From assembly GCF_003590795.1 (NCBI RefSeq), contig NZ_QYUL01000001.1, forward strand, positions 1,009,001 through 1,073,000: a stretch of 64,000 nucleotides of DNA, written 5' to 3'. The position numbers and the translations under genes are program-made. The notes below the pieces were generated by a model that saw only the letters and a list, made by a program, of their open reading frames with translations, did not search any database and was not told where the DNA came from. This stretch comes from Azospirillum cavernae (GTDB lineage Bacteria; Pseudomonadota; Alphaproteobacteria; Azospirillales; Azospirillaceae). Positions 45,669 through 54,368 of the stretch are shown here, piece after piece (positions within the stretch are counted from its first letter, which is position 1; each line of letters begins with the position of its first letter).

Positions 45669-47027
45669 TCAGTTCAGCATGCCCAAGACCGTCTGCGTCA
45701 TCTCATCGCCCGTGCTGATGATTTTGGACGAGGCGGAATAGGCGCGTTGGGCGGTGATGAGCGTGGTGAATTGCCCTTCGATGGACACGTTGGAGCCTTC
45801 GATTGAGCCAACCGCCAGAGATTCGCCGCTGGCCTGCCCGGTTCCGAAATCGCGGAAGGTGATGCCGCCGGAGTCGGTCGTGACCTGATAGGCCGTGCCG
45901 GATTGGGCCTCCAGATCGGTGGCGTTGACCACCGTCACGTCGGGAACCCGGAAAAAATCACGCGTCTTGCCGCCATCAAAGGTGCCGCGCACAAAGCCGT
46001 CCGATGTCAGATCAACGCTTTGCAGGCTGCCCGAGGGGATCCCGTCGTTGGAGACCGCCACGTTGCTGATGGTCGTCCCCACCGCCGCGCTGCCCACCGT
46101 GGTGTTCATCGCGTCGCCGGTCGAGCCGTAGCCGCCCAGATCGACCGTCATGGCGGGAAGATCGCCGACCGCGCCCAAGGCCAAGGTCGCGTTGATTCCC
46201 TTGGTTCCGCCGCTCAACGTGCCGTCCGCCGCGAAGGACAGCGTGCCCAACGACTGCCAACTGGCCGGGTCGCTGACGCTCGCCCCGCCAGCGGCGGAGC
46301 CGTCGCCGTTCGTGGCTCCAGCCCGGTAAGCCGTCCACACGCTGGTGCCGTCGGCGTTGCTGGCGGTCTTCATAAAACGCAAATCGACGCTGCCCGCCGC
46401 GCCGGTCTTGTCCACCACCGGGATGGACACGCCGACCGTGTTGTCGGCGCCGGGCGTCTGCCCGACCGCCAGTTCGCCGGGCAAGGTGGCGTTCAGGGAA
46501 ATTTGCGACGTCGTCGCGTAATAGCTTTGCGCCTTGTCCAGCGACACCAATTGCAGATCGGCGGCGCTGCTGGTGGAGGAACTGGCGGTCGGGTTGGCCG
46601 GATCAACGGCGAAGCCCATCAGGGCGCGGCCCGACCCGTTGACCAGATGGCCGAAATTGTCCTGCTGGAAATCGCCCGCGCGGGTCAGTTCGGGAATGTT
46701 GCTGGCCGAGCTGTTGACGCTGGTCGCCTTGCTGGTGGTCGAATCCACCGTGGTGACGGCGAAAAAGCCACGCCCGACGATGGCGGCGTTGGTCGTCACG
46801 CCGGTTTGGCTGATCGTGCCGCTTTTGTCGGCCAGAAGCCGGGCGTCGGCGCGCACGCCGGACCCGTCGAAGGAGGAGCCTTGCGCCACCAGCGCGCTGA
46901 ATTCGGTTTCGGAGGCCTTGTAGCCGGTGGTGGTGGAATTGGCGATGTTGTCGGAAATGGTGCTGAGCGCCGCCGACTGCGCGGTCAACCCGGTGACGCC
47001 CTTGTTCATGATCGTGGTCAACGACAT
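45669..47027 (-). CDS. Flagellar hook-type protein, FlgE-like
   Basis: 452 residues. The N-terminal rod-hook helix (MNKGVTGLTAQSAALSTISDN then IANSTTTGYKASETEFSALV) and the C-terminal helix (LITAQRAYSASSKIISTGDEM) are the paired signatures of FlgE/FlgF/FlgG proteins; the roughly 300-residue Ser/Thr/Gly-rich middle is the hook domain (D1-D2) and makes FlgE the best fit. Other flagellar genes are not present in the window, so it is either an orphan copy or the edge of a split locus. An AGGGAG ribosome site precedes the ATG at 47027. It lies between two tRNA genes. Confidence 0.88.
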   Translation of the reverse strand: MSLTTIMNKGVTGLTAQSAALSTISDNIANSTTTGYKASETEFSALVAQGSSFDGSGVRADARLLADKSGTISQTGVTTNAAIVGRGFFAVTTVDSTTSKATSVNSSASNIPELTRAGDFQQDNFGHLVNGSGRALMGFAVDPANPTASSSTSSAADLQLVSLDKAQSYYATTSQISLNATLPGELAVGQTPGADNTVGVSIPVVDKTGAAGSVDLRFMKTASNADGTSVWTAYRAGATNGDGSAAGGASVSDPASWQSLGTLSFAADGTLSGGTKGINATLALGAVGDLPAMTVDLGGYGSTGDAMNTTVGSAAVGTTISNVAVSNDGIPSGSLQSVDLTSDGFVRGTFDGGKTRDFFRVPDVTVVNATDLEAQSGTAYQVTTDSGGITFRDFGTGQASGESLAVGSIEGSNVSIEGQFTTLITAQRAYSASSKIISTGDEMTQTVLGMLN

Positions 47028-47302
47028 CGCCGGACACTCCCTTTGCGGCACGCCCAGCCACGGGGCGAACGGATTTCAACCTCACTGCTACGAACCGGCG
47101 CAGACCCGTCCTGCGCTCCGTTTCGGCAGAAAAGTCAGCCCAGCGCAAAAAAGATATATTTCGTCCCAAATGCTCCGCATCGCTGAGGCGCCGCCGAACG
47201 CCCCCGCCAATTTTTTGGCAAATAGGGCTTGGCAGGCCGTCAATGTTTCGCTATACACCCGCCCACGCCAACACCGGCGCTCGCCAGACGGCGCGGCACC
47301 GA

Positions 47303-47378
47303 TCCCGGTTAGCTCAGTTGGTAGAGCAGCGGACTGTTAATCCGCTTGTCGCTGGTTCGAGTCCAGCACCGGGAGCCA
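47303..47378 (+). tRNA. tRNA-Asn (anticodon GTT)
   Basis: 76 nt with encoded CCA. Acceptor TCCCGGT pairs with ACCGGGA, D-loop AGCTCAGTTGGTAGAGC, anticodon loop CTGTTAA with GTT, T-loop GTTCGAGTC. Followed at once by a strong terminator. Confidence 0.97.
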
Positions 47379-47383
47379 GATTG

Positions 47384-47418
47384 AAAAGGGCCGAACGCCG
47401 CGCGCGTTCGGCCCTTTT
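47384..47418 (+). terminator. Terminator of tRNA-Asn
   Basis: A 15-base perfect stem AAAAGGGCCGAACGC / GCGTTCGGCCCTTTT (47384-47398 and 47404-47418) with a CGCGC loop, six bases after the tRNA end. The following stretch to 47672 holds no gene that I can support. Confidence 0.85.
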
Positions 47419-47672
47419 CCGTATGCCCGCCATCCATCCGTGCTTGGTCGTCCGTGATGTGTGGTCCGAACGACACGCTGCCCAAAAGACGATGCGGATC
47501 GGCGCGAATAGTCTGCCGCTTTCCCAGGCAGAGGATTAAGCTGACAGCAGTTCCGAACCACCGCCCACACAGTTGGCCGGTTTGACGCGATTCGCCAAAC
47601 CCGCTGTCCTCAAAGATAAACGCCAGTCCGGGGGCGCCGGTCCGGGGGCTTCTCCCTTGATGGAGGACCGCC

Positions 47673-47900
47673 ATGTTTTTGCCGCTGCATCTGCACACGC
47701 CCAGCGACCCGAGACTTCTGCTCGACCATGACGAGCCGTTGCACAGCCGCGATTGCGTCGCGCCGTTGCTTTTGTCCATCATCGCCGCGCTTCTGGCCCT
47801 GGCCGTCCTTGGCGCTGATTGGCGAGGAACCTGGTTCGCCTCGGAACCGTCCTTGCCGCAAAGCACCCGGACGCTGATTATGACGCCGCAGCCGCGCTGA
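47673..47900 (+). CDS. Small single-helix membrane protein, hypothetical
   Basis: 75 residues with a GGAGG ribosome site eight bases before the ATG. One transmembrane helix at about 31-48 (APLLLSIIAALLALAVLGAD), an N-terminal His/Asp-rich cytoplasmic or periplasmic part and a short tail. No family recognised. Convergent with the next gene, 18 bp away. Confidence 0.55.
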   Translation: MFLPLHLHTPSDPRLLLDHDEPLHSRDCVAPLLLSIIAALLALAVLGADWRGTWFASEPSLPQSTRTLIMTPQPR

Positions 47901-47918
47901 GCGGCAAGGCCCGTCCAC

Positions 47919-48188
47919 TCAGCCGACCAGATCGTCGTAAATGGTGGAGTCCGGTTCGCCCTCGCCAGCTTGCGACACCACGCGCTTCCACTCGCCGCAC
48001 CAGGCGGTGGAGATGGTGACGGGGAAATCGCCTTCCGGGCTGCGCGGCGTCACCACCGGCGGGTAACGATGACACGCGCCCTTCGGTCCGCGCTGGCGCA
48101 GGCCCTGCCCCTCCCAGAAGCGGCAGGTGTAACAGGTGTCGAGACGCTTCATCGCGGACCAGCCCCCTTTGTGATCGTCGGCCATCAT
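47919..48188 (-). CDS. Small four-cysteine hypothetical protein
   Basis: 89 residues. Four cysteines are spaced as CYTCRFWEGQG, then GACHRYPPV, then TAWCGEWKR, which suggests metal or Fe-S binding. HRYPPVV...STAWCGEW is a pattern I have seen in small uncharacterised proteobacterial and phage-related proteins, but I do not assign a family. Two adjacent ATG codons (48188, 48185) could be the start. Probably cytoplasmic. Confidence 0.6.
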   Translation of the reverse strand: MMADDHKGGWSAMKRLDTCYTCRFWEGQGLRQRGPKGACHRYPPVVTPRSPEGDFPVTISTAWCGEWKRVVSQAGEGEPDSTIYDDLVG

Positions 48189-48341
48189 GGCGGCCTCGGC
48201 GGTCTGGCGCAATACGCCCGCGCGCGCGCGTCCAGCGCGCAATCGCGCTTGAAGGTTTGGCGACGTCTTGATGCGGTCGCGCCGCGCGCAATCTCATAAG
48301 AAGCGCCCCCACGCCGGGCGCGCGGGCGGGAGGGCGACAGC

Positions 48342-49385
48342 ATGCGGATCCTCGGCGCAACCCACAGAATTCGGCGGCCATGGCCAGATTGGCGGCGCGC
48401 CGCGCGCCCGCTCCTGCCGCTGTTGGCGGCGCTGGCGCTGTGGCTCGCCCCGCCAGCGGCCCGCGCCGAGGGGTTGGACGCGGAACGGCTGGTTCAGGCC
48501 ATCGTCGGCGTGTCCGCCGTCGCCCCGCCCGACGTGCAAAGCTCCCGCAATCTGGGGGCCAAACGCGAAGGCAGCGGAATCGTCATCGACGGGTCCGGGC
48601 TGATCCTGACCATTGGCTACACGGTGATGGAGGCCTCCGACATCCAGGTGACGACGGCGGATGGAAAACGCTATCCGGCGACTCTGGTGGCTTATGACAC
48701 GGTCAGCGGTTTCGGGCTGTTGCGCGGGGAACAGGGGTTTGCGGCGCCGTGGCTGCGGCTGGGCGGCTCCGCCACGCTGACCGAGGGCGACACGCTGCTC
48801 GCCCTGACCGGCGGCGAGCGGCGCGGCGCGACGGCGGTGCAACTGGTCAGCAAGCGCGAGTTCGCGGGCTATTGGGAGTATCTGCTGGACGACGCGCTGT
48901 TCACCTTCCCGCCGATCCGCGCCTTCAACGGGGCGGCTTTGGTCAACCGCGACGGGGCGCTGGTCGGCGTCGGCTCCCTGCTGGTCGCCCAGGCGTTGGA
49001 GGGGCGCGGCCTGCCCGGCAACATGTTCGTTCCGGTGTCGGCGCTGGAACCGATCCTGGGCGATCTGCTGGCCTATGGACAAAGGCAGGAACCCGCCCGC
49101 CCCTGGCTGGGCGTGACCCTGCGCGAGGACAACGGGCGCCTGCTGGTCGAACGGGTGTCGCCACGCGGACCCGCCGAAACGGCCGGGCTGCGGGCGGGGG
49201 ACTGGATCGTCGGAGTCGCGGGCGGTCGTTTCGCCGGGCTGGCCGATTTCTACCGCAAGCTCTGGGGCGTCGGCCCGGCGGGGGTGGTCATCCCGCTGGA
49301 GATCATGCGCGGCGCGACGCTGGAGCCGGTGGCCGTGCCGTCCGCCGACCGCGCGCGCTTCCTGCGCCTGAACCCGACCTTGTGA
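48342..49385 (+). CDS. HtrA/DegP-like S1C protein with PDZ, catalytic triad lost
   Basis: 347 residues with an N-terminal signal segment (about 20-42, ending PPAARA). A trypsin-like fold is recognisable (EGSGIVIDGSGLILT, then PATLVAYD, then GAALVNRDGALVGV), followed by a C-terminal PDZ domain (about 253-330, WLGVTLREDNGRLLVERVSP). At the positions of the HtrA triad His-Asp-Ser the sequence has Tyr93 (TIGYTV for TNNHVV), Gly123 (VSGFGLL for xSDIALL) and Asn196 (AFNGAAL for GNSGGAL). It should therefore be a pseudoprotease, perhaps a periplasmic adaptor or chaperone. Ribosome site GGGAGG precedes the ATG. Next gene is a Nudix hydrolase. Confidence 0.85.
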   Translation: MRILGATHRIRRPWPDWRRAARPLLPLLAALALWLAPPAARAEGLDAERLVQAIVGVSAVAPPDVQSSRNLGAKREGSGIVIDGSGLILTIGYTVMEASDIQVTTADGKRYPATLVAYDTVSGFGLLRGEQGFAAPWLRLGGSATLTEGDTLLALTGGERRGATAVQLVSKREFAGYWEYLLDDALFTFPPIRAFNGAALVNRDGALVGVGSLLVAQALEGRGLPGNMFVPVSALEPILGDLLAYGQRQEPARPWLGVTLREDNGRLLVERVSPRGPAETAGLRAGDWIVGVAGGRFAGLADFYRKLWGVGPAGVVIPLEIMRGATLEPVAVPSADRARFLRLNPTL

Positions 49386-49472
49386 GGGCGGAACGCGTCC
49401 AAGCCTGTGACGCGGGGCGGCGGATGGGGTAGAGATCCGCCATTCCCGCCCCACCGCGACCGGACCCGCCCG

Positions 49473-50093
49473 ATGAACCACCCCGACATCGAGATCCTCG
49501 ACAAGAAGACCGTGTATCAGGGCTTCCTGCGGATCGATTCCTACCGCCTGCGCCACAAGAAGTTTGACGGGACTTGGACCGACGTCCTGCCGCCACGCGA
49601 GGTGTGTGATCGGGGACCGGCGGTCGGCGTCATGCTGTATGACCCCGAGCGGGACGCGCTGGTGATGATCGAACAGTTCCGCGTCGCCGCCGCCACCGTT
49701 CCCGGCGGCCCGGCCTGGATGACCGAAATCGTCGCCGGGATGGTCGACCCCGGCGAATCGCTGGAGGAGGTCGCCCGGCGCGAGGCGATGGAGGAGGCCG
49801 GTTGCGCCATCCAGGAGATCGAGCTGATCGGCGATTATTTCGTCAGCCCCGGCGCCTTCACCGAACAGGTCTTCGTCTATTGCGGGCGGGTGGACAGCCG
49901 GGGCCTCGCCGCCACCGGCGGGCTGGCGGAGGAGCATGAGGACATCCGCATCATGGTCATGCCGGTGGACGAGGTCATCGCCCTGATGGACGCCAACCGT
50001 CTGCGCAACTCGCTCGCCATCATCGCCGTCGGTTGGCTGGCCCGCCATCGCGAGGCGCTGCGTCGGCGCTGGTTGGGCGAGGCGCATAAATAA
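49473..50093 (+). CDS. nudF: Nudix hydrolase, ADP-ribose pyrophosphatase-like
   Basis: 206 residues. The Nudix box GMVDPGESLEEVARREAMEE (about 90-109) fits GX5EX7REUXEEXGU. The extended N-terminus (KKTVYQGFLRIDSYRLRHKK) and DVLPPREVCDRGPAVGVMLYD are typical of the ADP-ribose pyrophosphatase (NudF) subfamily, which clears ADP-ribose. The start ATG at 49473 is preferred over an earlier in-frame codon at 49407. It is followed by cysK after 108 bp. Confidence 0.88.
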   Translation: MNHPDIEILDKKTVYQGFLRIDSYRLRHKKFDGTWTDVLPPREVCDRGPAVGVMLYDPERDALVMIEQFRVAAATVPGGPAWMTEIVAGMVDPGESLEEVARREAMEEAGCAIQEIELIGDYFVSPGAFTEQVFVYCGRVDSRGLAATGGLAEEHEDIRIMVMPVDEVIALMDANRLRNSLAIIAVGWLARHREALRRRWLGEAHK

Positions 50094-50201
50094 CGATTAT
50101 TTTTCGTTCAATGCAGGGTTTCACAGCGCGGCCTTGAATCACGCATTCCAAACACCGATAGTGAATCGATCAAACACCACATTGTCTCAGGAGAGTTTGC
50201 C

Positions 50202-51203
50202 GTGGATATTCGCAACGGCTTTATCGGCGCCATCGGCAACACCCCGCTGATCCGCCTGGAAGGCCCGTCGCAGGCGACGGGGTGCGAGATTCTCGGCAAG
50301 GCGGAATTCCTCAACCCCGGCGGGTCAGTGAAGGACCGCGCGGCGCTGGCCATCGTGCAGGACGCGGTCGCGCGCGGGGCGCTGCGCCCCGGCGGCACCA
50401 TCGTCGAAGGCACGGCGGGCAACACCGGCATCGGTCTGGCGCTGGTCGGCAACGCGCTGGGCTATCGCACCGTCATCGTCATGCCGGAAACCCAGAGCCA
50501 GGAGAAAAAGGACATGCTGCGCCTCGTCGGCGCTGATCTCCGTCTGGTTCCGGCGGTTCCCTATTCCAACCCGGACAATTACGTCCGCTTCTCCGGCCGT
50601 CTGGCCGAGGAGTTGGCGAAGACCGAGCCGAACGGCGTCGTCTGGGCCAACCAGTTCGACAACACCGCCAACCGCGAGGGCCATCGCCTGACCACCGGCC
50701 CGGAGATTTGGGAACAGACCGGCGGGCGGATCGACGCCTTCACCTGCGCCGTCGGCAGCGGCGGCACGCTGGCCGGAATCGGGCTGGCCTTGAAAGAGCG
50801 CAACCCCAACATCCGCATCGCGCTGGCCGACCCGATGGGCGCGTCGCTGTTCCATTACTACGCCTTCGGTGAATTGAAGGCCGAGGGCAGCTCGATCACC
50901 GAGGGCATCGGCCAGGGCCGCATCACCGCCAATCTGGAAGGCGCGCCCATCGACCAGGCCCTGCAAATCACCGACGACGAAGCGCTGCCGATCATCTTCG
51001 ACCTCATCAAGACGCAAGGTCTGGTGCTGGGCGGCTCGTCGGGGATCAACATCGCCGCCGCCATGCGGGTGGCCCGCGATCTTGGCCCCGGCCACACCGT
51101 CGTGACGATTTTGTGCGATGGCGGGCAGCGTTACCAATCGAAACTCTTCAATCCGGCCTTCCTCCGTGAGAAGAATCTCCCTGTGCCGGATTGGCTCGAC
51201 TGA
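50202..51203 (+). CDS. cysK: Cysteine synthase (O-acetylserine sulfhydrylase)
   Basis: 333 residues, GTG start with AGGAG nine bases upstream. PLP-dependent conversion of O-acetylserine and sulfide to cysteine. The PLP lysine is K44 in NPGGSVKDRAA, the substrate loop is GTAGNTGIGLAL, and the phosphate-binding loop GSGGTLAGIG. A longer variant than CysK of E. coli, closest by eye to the A-type/CBS-like group of alphaproteobacteria. It starts a run of sulfur-related genes with AlaX and SseA. Confidence 0.95.
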   Translation: MDIRNGFIGAIGNTPLIRLEGPSQATGCEILGKAEFLNPGGSVKDRAALAIVQDAVARGALRPGGTIVEGTAGNTGIGLALVGNALGYRTVIVMPETQSQEKKDMLRLVGADLRLVPAVPYSNPDNYVRFSGRLAEELAKTEPNGVVWANQFDNTANREGHRLTTGPEIWEQTGGRIDAFTCAVGSGGTLAGIGLALKERNPNIRIALADPMGASLFHYYAFGELKAEGSSITEGIGQGRITANLEGAPIDQALQITDDEALPIIFDLIKTQGLVLGGSSGINIAAAMRVARDLGPGHTVVTILCDGGQRYQSKLFNPAFLREKNLPVPDWLD

Positions 51204-51222
51204 TTCATTGTCGCGAGGGTTC

Positions 51223-51930
51223 ATGGACGCGCTGTTTCGCGAGGACGCCTACACCCAACGCTGCGCCGCCACCGTGCTTTCGGTGGACGAGCGCGGCGTC
51301 CGGCTCGACCGCACGGTCTTCTACCCGACCGGCGGCGGCCAGCCCGGCGACACCGGCTTTCTGCGCTTTGACGGCGGCGAAATCCGCGTCGCCGACACGG
51401 TGAAGGGCGAGGGCGGCGCCGACGACGTCATCCATGTTCTCGACCCCGCCGCCACGCCGCCCGCCGTCGGCGCTGTCGTGGAAGCGGTGATCGATTGGGA
51501 CCGCCGCCACCGCCACATGCGGATGCACACCGCCCTGCACCTGCTGTGCGCGGTGGTGCCGGGGTCCGTCACCGGCGGGCAGATCGGCGCGGACAAGAGC
51601 CGCCTGGATTTCAACGTCCCCGCCGAAAGCCTGGACAAGGACGCCATCGCCGCCGCCGTCAACGCGCGGATCGCGGCGGACACCCCCGTCACCACCCGCT
51701 GGATCACCGACGCGGAGATGGCGGCGGCGCCGGAGCTGGTGCGCACCATGTCGGTGAAGCCGCCGACCGGATCGGGCCGCGTCCGCCTGCTGAACATCGA
51801 GGCCGTCGATCTGCAACCCTGCGGCGGCACCCACGTCGCCCGCACCGGGGAAATCGGCGCCATCGAGGTGGTGAAAATCGAAAACAAGGGCAAGCAGAAC
51901 CGCCGCGTCGTCATAGCGCTGGTGGACTGA
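51223..51930 (+). CDS. Alanyl-tRNA editing protein (AlaX-like)
   Basis: 235 residues. It is a free-standing homologue of the AlaRS editing domain that hydrolyses Ser- or Gly-tRNA-Ala. The zinc motifs HxxxH (MRMHTALHLL) and CxxxH (QPCGGTHVAR) are present, and the N-terminal YPTGGGQPGDTG segment is the extra domain of the AlaX-M/L class. Ribosome site GAGGG sits 7 bases before the ATG at 51223. Follows cysK by 19 bp. Confidence 0.93.
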   Translation: MDALFREDAYTQRCAATVLSVDERGVRLDRTVFYPTGGGQPGDTGFLRFDGGEIRVADTVKGEGGADDVIHVLDPAATPPAVGAVVEAVIDWDRRHRHMRMHTALHLLCAVVPGSVTGGQIGADKSRLDFNVPAESLDKDAIAAAVNARIAADTPVTTRWITDAEMAAAPELVRTMSVKPPTGSGRVRLLNIEAVDLQPCGGTHVARTGEIGAIEVVKIENKGKQNRRVVIALVD

Positions 51931-51989
51931 CCAGTTTGGACTGACCGCTGCGGACTGACCGCGCCCACTCACAGCAAGGAACCGCCGCC

Positions 51990-52889
51990 ATGACCGATTC
52001 GGTCGACACCCTGCCCGTCGACACCCTGCCCGGCCCCGTCGTTTCCACCGACTGGCTGGCCCGCAATCTGGGCCGCCCCGGCCTGCGCGTCCTTGATTGC
52101 TCCTGGTATTTCCCGTCGCAGAACCGCGACACCCACGGCGAATTCACCGCCACCCGGATTCCCGGCGCGCAATTCTGCGACGTGGACGACGTGTCCGCCC
52201 CCGACACCCACCCCCTGCCCCACATGGTCCCCGACGCCGCGACCTTCGCCGCCAAGATCGGCGCGTTGGGCGTTGGCGACGGCGACACCATCGTCACCTA
52301 CGACAGCGCCGGAATCGCCACGGCGGCGGCGCGGGTGTGGTGGATGGTCCGGCTGTTCGGTTCTGACCGGGTGGCCGTGCTGGACGGCGGTTTGCCGAAA
52401 TGGCTGGCGGAGGGTCGCCCGACCGAGTCCGGCCCGGCCCCGGCCCCGGAGGCGCGGGTCTTCACCGCCACCCTGCGCCCGGCTTTGGTCCGCAGCGTGG
52501 ACGACGTGTTGGCCAACATCGACCGCTCCGCCGATCAAGTGACCGACGCCCGCGCCCAAGCCCGTTTCGAAGGGGCCGCCGCCGAACCCTGGCCGGGCCG
52601 CCGCAGCGGGCGCATTCCGGGAAGCTTCAACCTGCCCCACACCGACCTGATCGACGGCGACAGCAAAACCCTGCTGCCGCCGGACGTCATCGCGGCCAGG
52701 GCCAAGGCCGCCGGGTTGGATCTCGACCGTCCGGTGGTGGCCTCCTGCGGCAGCGGCATCACCGCCTGCGTCATCGCGCTGGCCTTGGCGACGGCGGGCA
52801 AGACCGACGTGGCGATTTATGACGGGTCCTGGGCGGAATGGGGCTTGCGCGCCGATCTGCCGATGGATGTCGGTCCCCGGGTCGGATGA
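51990..52889 (+). CDS. sseA: 3-mercaptopyruvate sulfurtransferase
   Basis: 299 residues, two rhodanese domains. The first (about 15-130) is inactive, the second carries CGSGITAC with the active cysteine; CGSG(V/I)T is the mercaptopyruvate-type loop rather than the thiosulfate-type CRKGVT. It transfers sulfur from 3-mercaptopyruvate to thiophilic acceptors. The first 14 residues repeat a VDTLP motif, an N-terminal oddity of no known role. It may be co-transcribed with the AlaX gene and the acetyltransferase 4 bp downstream. Confidence 0.92.
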   Translation: MTDSVDTLPVDTLPGPVVSTDWLARNLGRPGLRVLDCSWYFPSQNRDTHGEFTATRIPGAQFCDVDDVSAPDTHPLPHMVPDAATFAAKIGALGVGDGDTIVTYDSAGIATAAARVWWMVRLFGSDRVAVLDGGLPKWLAEGRPTESGPAPAPEARVFTATLRPALVRSVDDVLANIDRSADQVTDARAQARFEGAAAEPWPGRRSGRIPGSFNLPHTDLIDGDSKTLLPPDVIAARAKAAGLDLDRPVVASCGSGITACVIALALATAGKTDVAIYDGSWAEWGLRADLPMDVGPRVG

Positions 52890-52893
52890 GCGG

Positions 52894-53343
52894 ATGAGCG
52901 GCGGCAAACCCACGCCCCTGCTGGCCATCCGCGTCTGCGATCCGCGTGATCGCGACGCGGTGGCGGCGCTGTGGGCGGCCTGCGGGCTGGTGGTTCCCTG
53001 GAACGACCCGCTGGCCGACATTGCGCTGGCCCTGTCCAAGCCGAACGCCACCATTTTGCTCGGCACGCTCGACGGTTTGATCCTGTCGAGCGTCATGGTT
53101 GGCCATGACGGTCATCGCGGCTGGATTTACTATCTGGCGGTCGATCCGGCCTTTCAGGGCCAGGGACATGGCCGCCGGATGGTCGAAGCCGCCGAGGCGT
53201 GGCTGATCGAGGCCGGAATGCCCAAGCTTCAGCTTTTGGTGCGCGAATCCAACCTAGGGGCGCTGGCCTTCTACGAGCGGTTGGGCTATGCCAAATCACC
53301 GGCAACGATGATGCAAAAATGGCTGACGAAACCTTCTCGCTGA
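52894..53343 (+). CDS. GNAT acetyltransferase, YpeA-like
   Basis: 149 residues of the GNAT fold. Motif A is LAVDPAFQGQGHGRRMVEAA (about 81-100), which holds the acetyl-CoA pyrophosphate loop Q/RxxGxG/A, and the C-terminal ESNLGALAFYERLGY is motif B. Similar to YpeA in length and sequence. Start chosen at 52894 because it lies 4 bp after the sseA stop. Substrate unknown. Confidence 0.87.
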   Translation: MSGGKPTPLLAIRVCDPRDRDAVAALWAACGLVVPWNDPLADIALALSKPNATILLGTLDGLILSSVMVGHDGHRGWIYYLAVDPAFQGQGHGRRMVEAAEAWLIEAGMPKLQLLVRESNLGALAFYERLGYAKSPATMMQKWLTKPSR

Positions 53344-53936
53344 TGCGCCCCGCTTTGCCGACCGCCGTGAAACCCGGTCATCTGTCCGTCATCGTCACCT
53401 ATCTGGAGATGACGGCCCCGCCCGCTCACGCGCCGCTGGAGCGCCCCAAGGGCGATCTGGCTCTGGTCCGCGCCAACCCGCCGAGCTGGTCCTTCTACCG
53501 CTATCTCTACGACACGGTGGGCGAGCCGTGGCTGTGGCACGAGCGTCGCCGCATGGCCCGCAAGGAGCTGGAGCGCAGCCTGAACGATCCGCTGGTCGAG
53601 GTCTGGGTGCTGTATGTGAACGGAACCCCGGCGGGCTACGCCGAAATCGACCGGCGCGAGGCGGCGACCGATCTGGCCTATTTCGGCATGCTGCCCGACT
53701 TCATCGGCTACAAGCTTGGCCCCTGGCTGCTCGACACGGCGATCCGGCTGGCGTGGCAGGGCGGCGCCAAGAAGCTGGTGGTCAACACATGCAGCTTCGA
53801 CCACCCGCGCGCCTTGCCGCTGTACCAACGCATGGGCTTCGTCCCGGTGCGCCATGTGGTGCGGGAGATCAAGGATCCACGGATCGGCGGACCGCTGCCA
53901 AAAAGCGCGGGGCCGCACATTCCGATTGTGGAGTGA
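53343..53936 (+). CDS. GNAT acetyltransferase
   Basis: 197 residues. The TGATG overlap (53341-53345) with the preceding acetyltransferase stop favours this start; an in-frame ATG at 53319 is the alternative. Core features are EVWVLYVNGTPAGYAEIDRR, YFGMLPDFIGYKLGPWLLDT (acetyl-CoA loop) and HPRALPLYQRMGFVPVRHV. The last codons (GTG GAG TGA) lie inside a tandem duplication that follows. Substrate unknown. Confidence 0.85.
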   Translation: MRPALPTAVKPGHLSVIVTYLEMTAPPAHAPLERPKGDLALVRANPPSWSFYRYLYDTVGEPWLWHERRRMARKELERSLNDPLVEVWVLYVNGTPAGYAEIDRREAATDLAYFGMLPDFIGYKLGPWLLDTAIRLAWQGGAKKLVVNTCSFDHPRALPLYQRMGFVPVRHVVREIKDPRIGGPLPKSAGPHIPIVE

Positions 53937-54368
53937 GAATGAGGGATTTTTTGACACCGATGAACACAGATAAACACAGATGGACTAAGAATTAGGCGAA
54001 TCCGCTTTCTGCTGGAGACAATCAAATCTTTGACGATCCAGCAATGCACCGACGCGGATCGCCCAATAAAATCATCATTCTTATCTGTGTTTATCTGTGT
54101 TCATCGGTGTCAAAAATCCTGCCCACGATTGACGCCGCCCAAGAACCTCCGAGTGTGGAGTGAAGAACGGAAAATTTTTTTGACACCGATGAACACAGAT
54201 AAACATAGATGGACTAAGAATTAGGCCAATCCGCTTTCTGCGGAAGGCAATCAAATCTTTGACGATCCAGCAATGCACCGGCGCGGATCACCCAACAAAT
54301 CACATCATTTTTATCTGTGTTCATCTGTGTTCATCGGTGTCAAAAATCCTGCCCACGATTGGCGCTAC
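53921..54368. repeat. Tandem duplication (~230 bp period) carrying TGACACCGAT palindromes
   Basis: Two head-to-tail copies lie between the convergent acetyltransferase and hisC genes (about 53921-54150 and 54151-54368). Each contains inverted arms: left 53951-53982 and 54180-54211 (TTGACACCGATGAACACAGA and onward), right 54081-54112 and 54311-54342 (ending TTCATCGGTGTCA). The unit starts with the 3' end of the acetyltransferase gene (CCGATTGTGGAGTGA versus CCGAGTGTGGAGTGA) and ends with GCCCACGATT at the hisC end, so gene-end sequence was copied too. Inner parts share CTTTGACGATCCAGCAATGC. The arms are the same family as those at 9.9-10.3 kb. Confidence 0.85.

Noticed and set aside
47309..47866. 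185-codon minus-strand open frame across tRNA-Asn and its terminator
   Set aside because: It would encode protein through a tRNA and a terminator; no domain or ribosome site.
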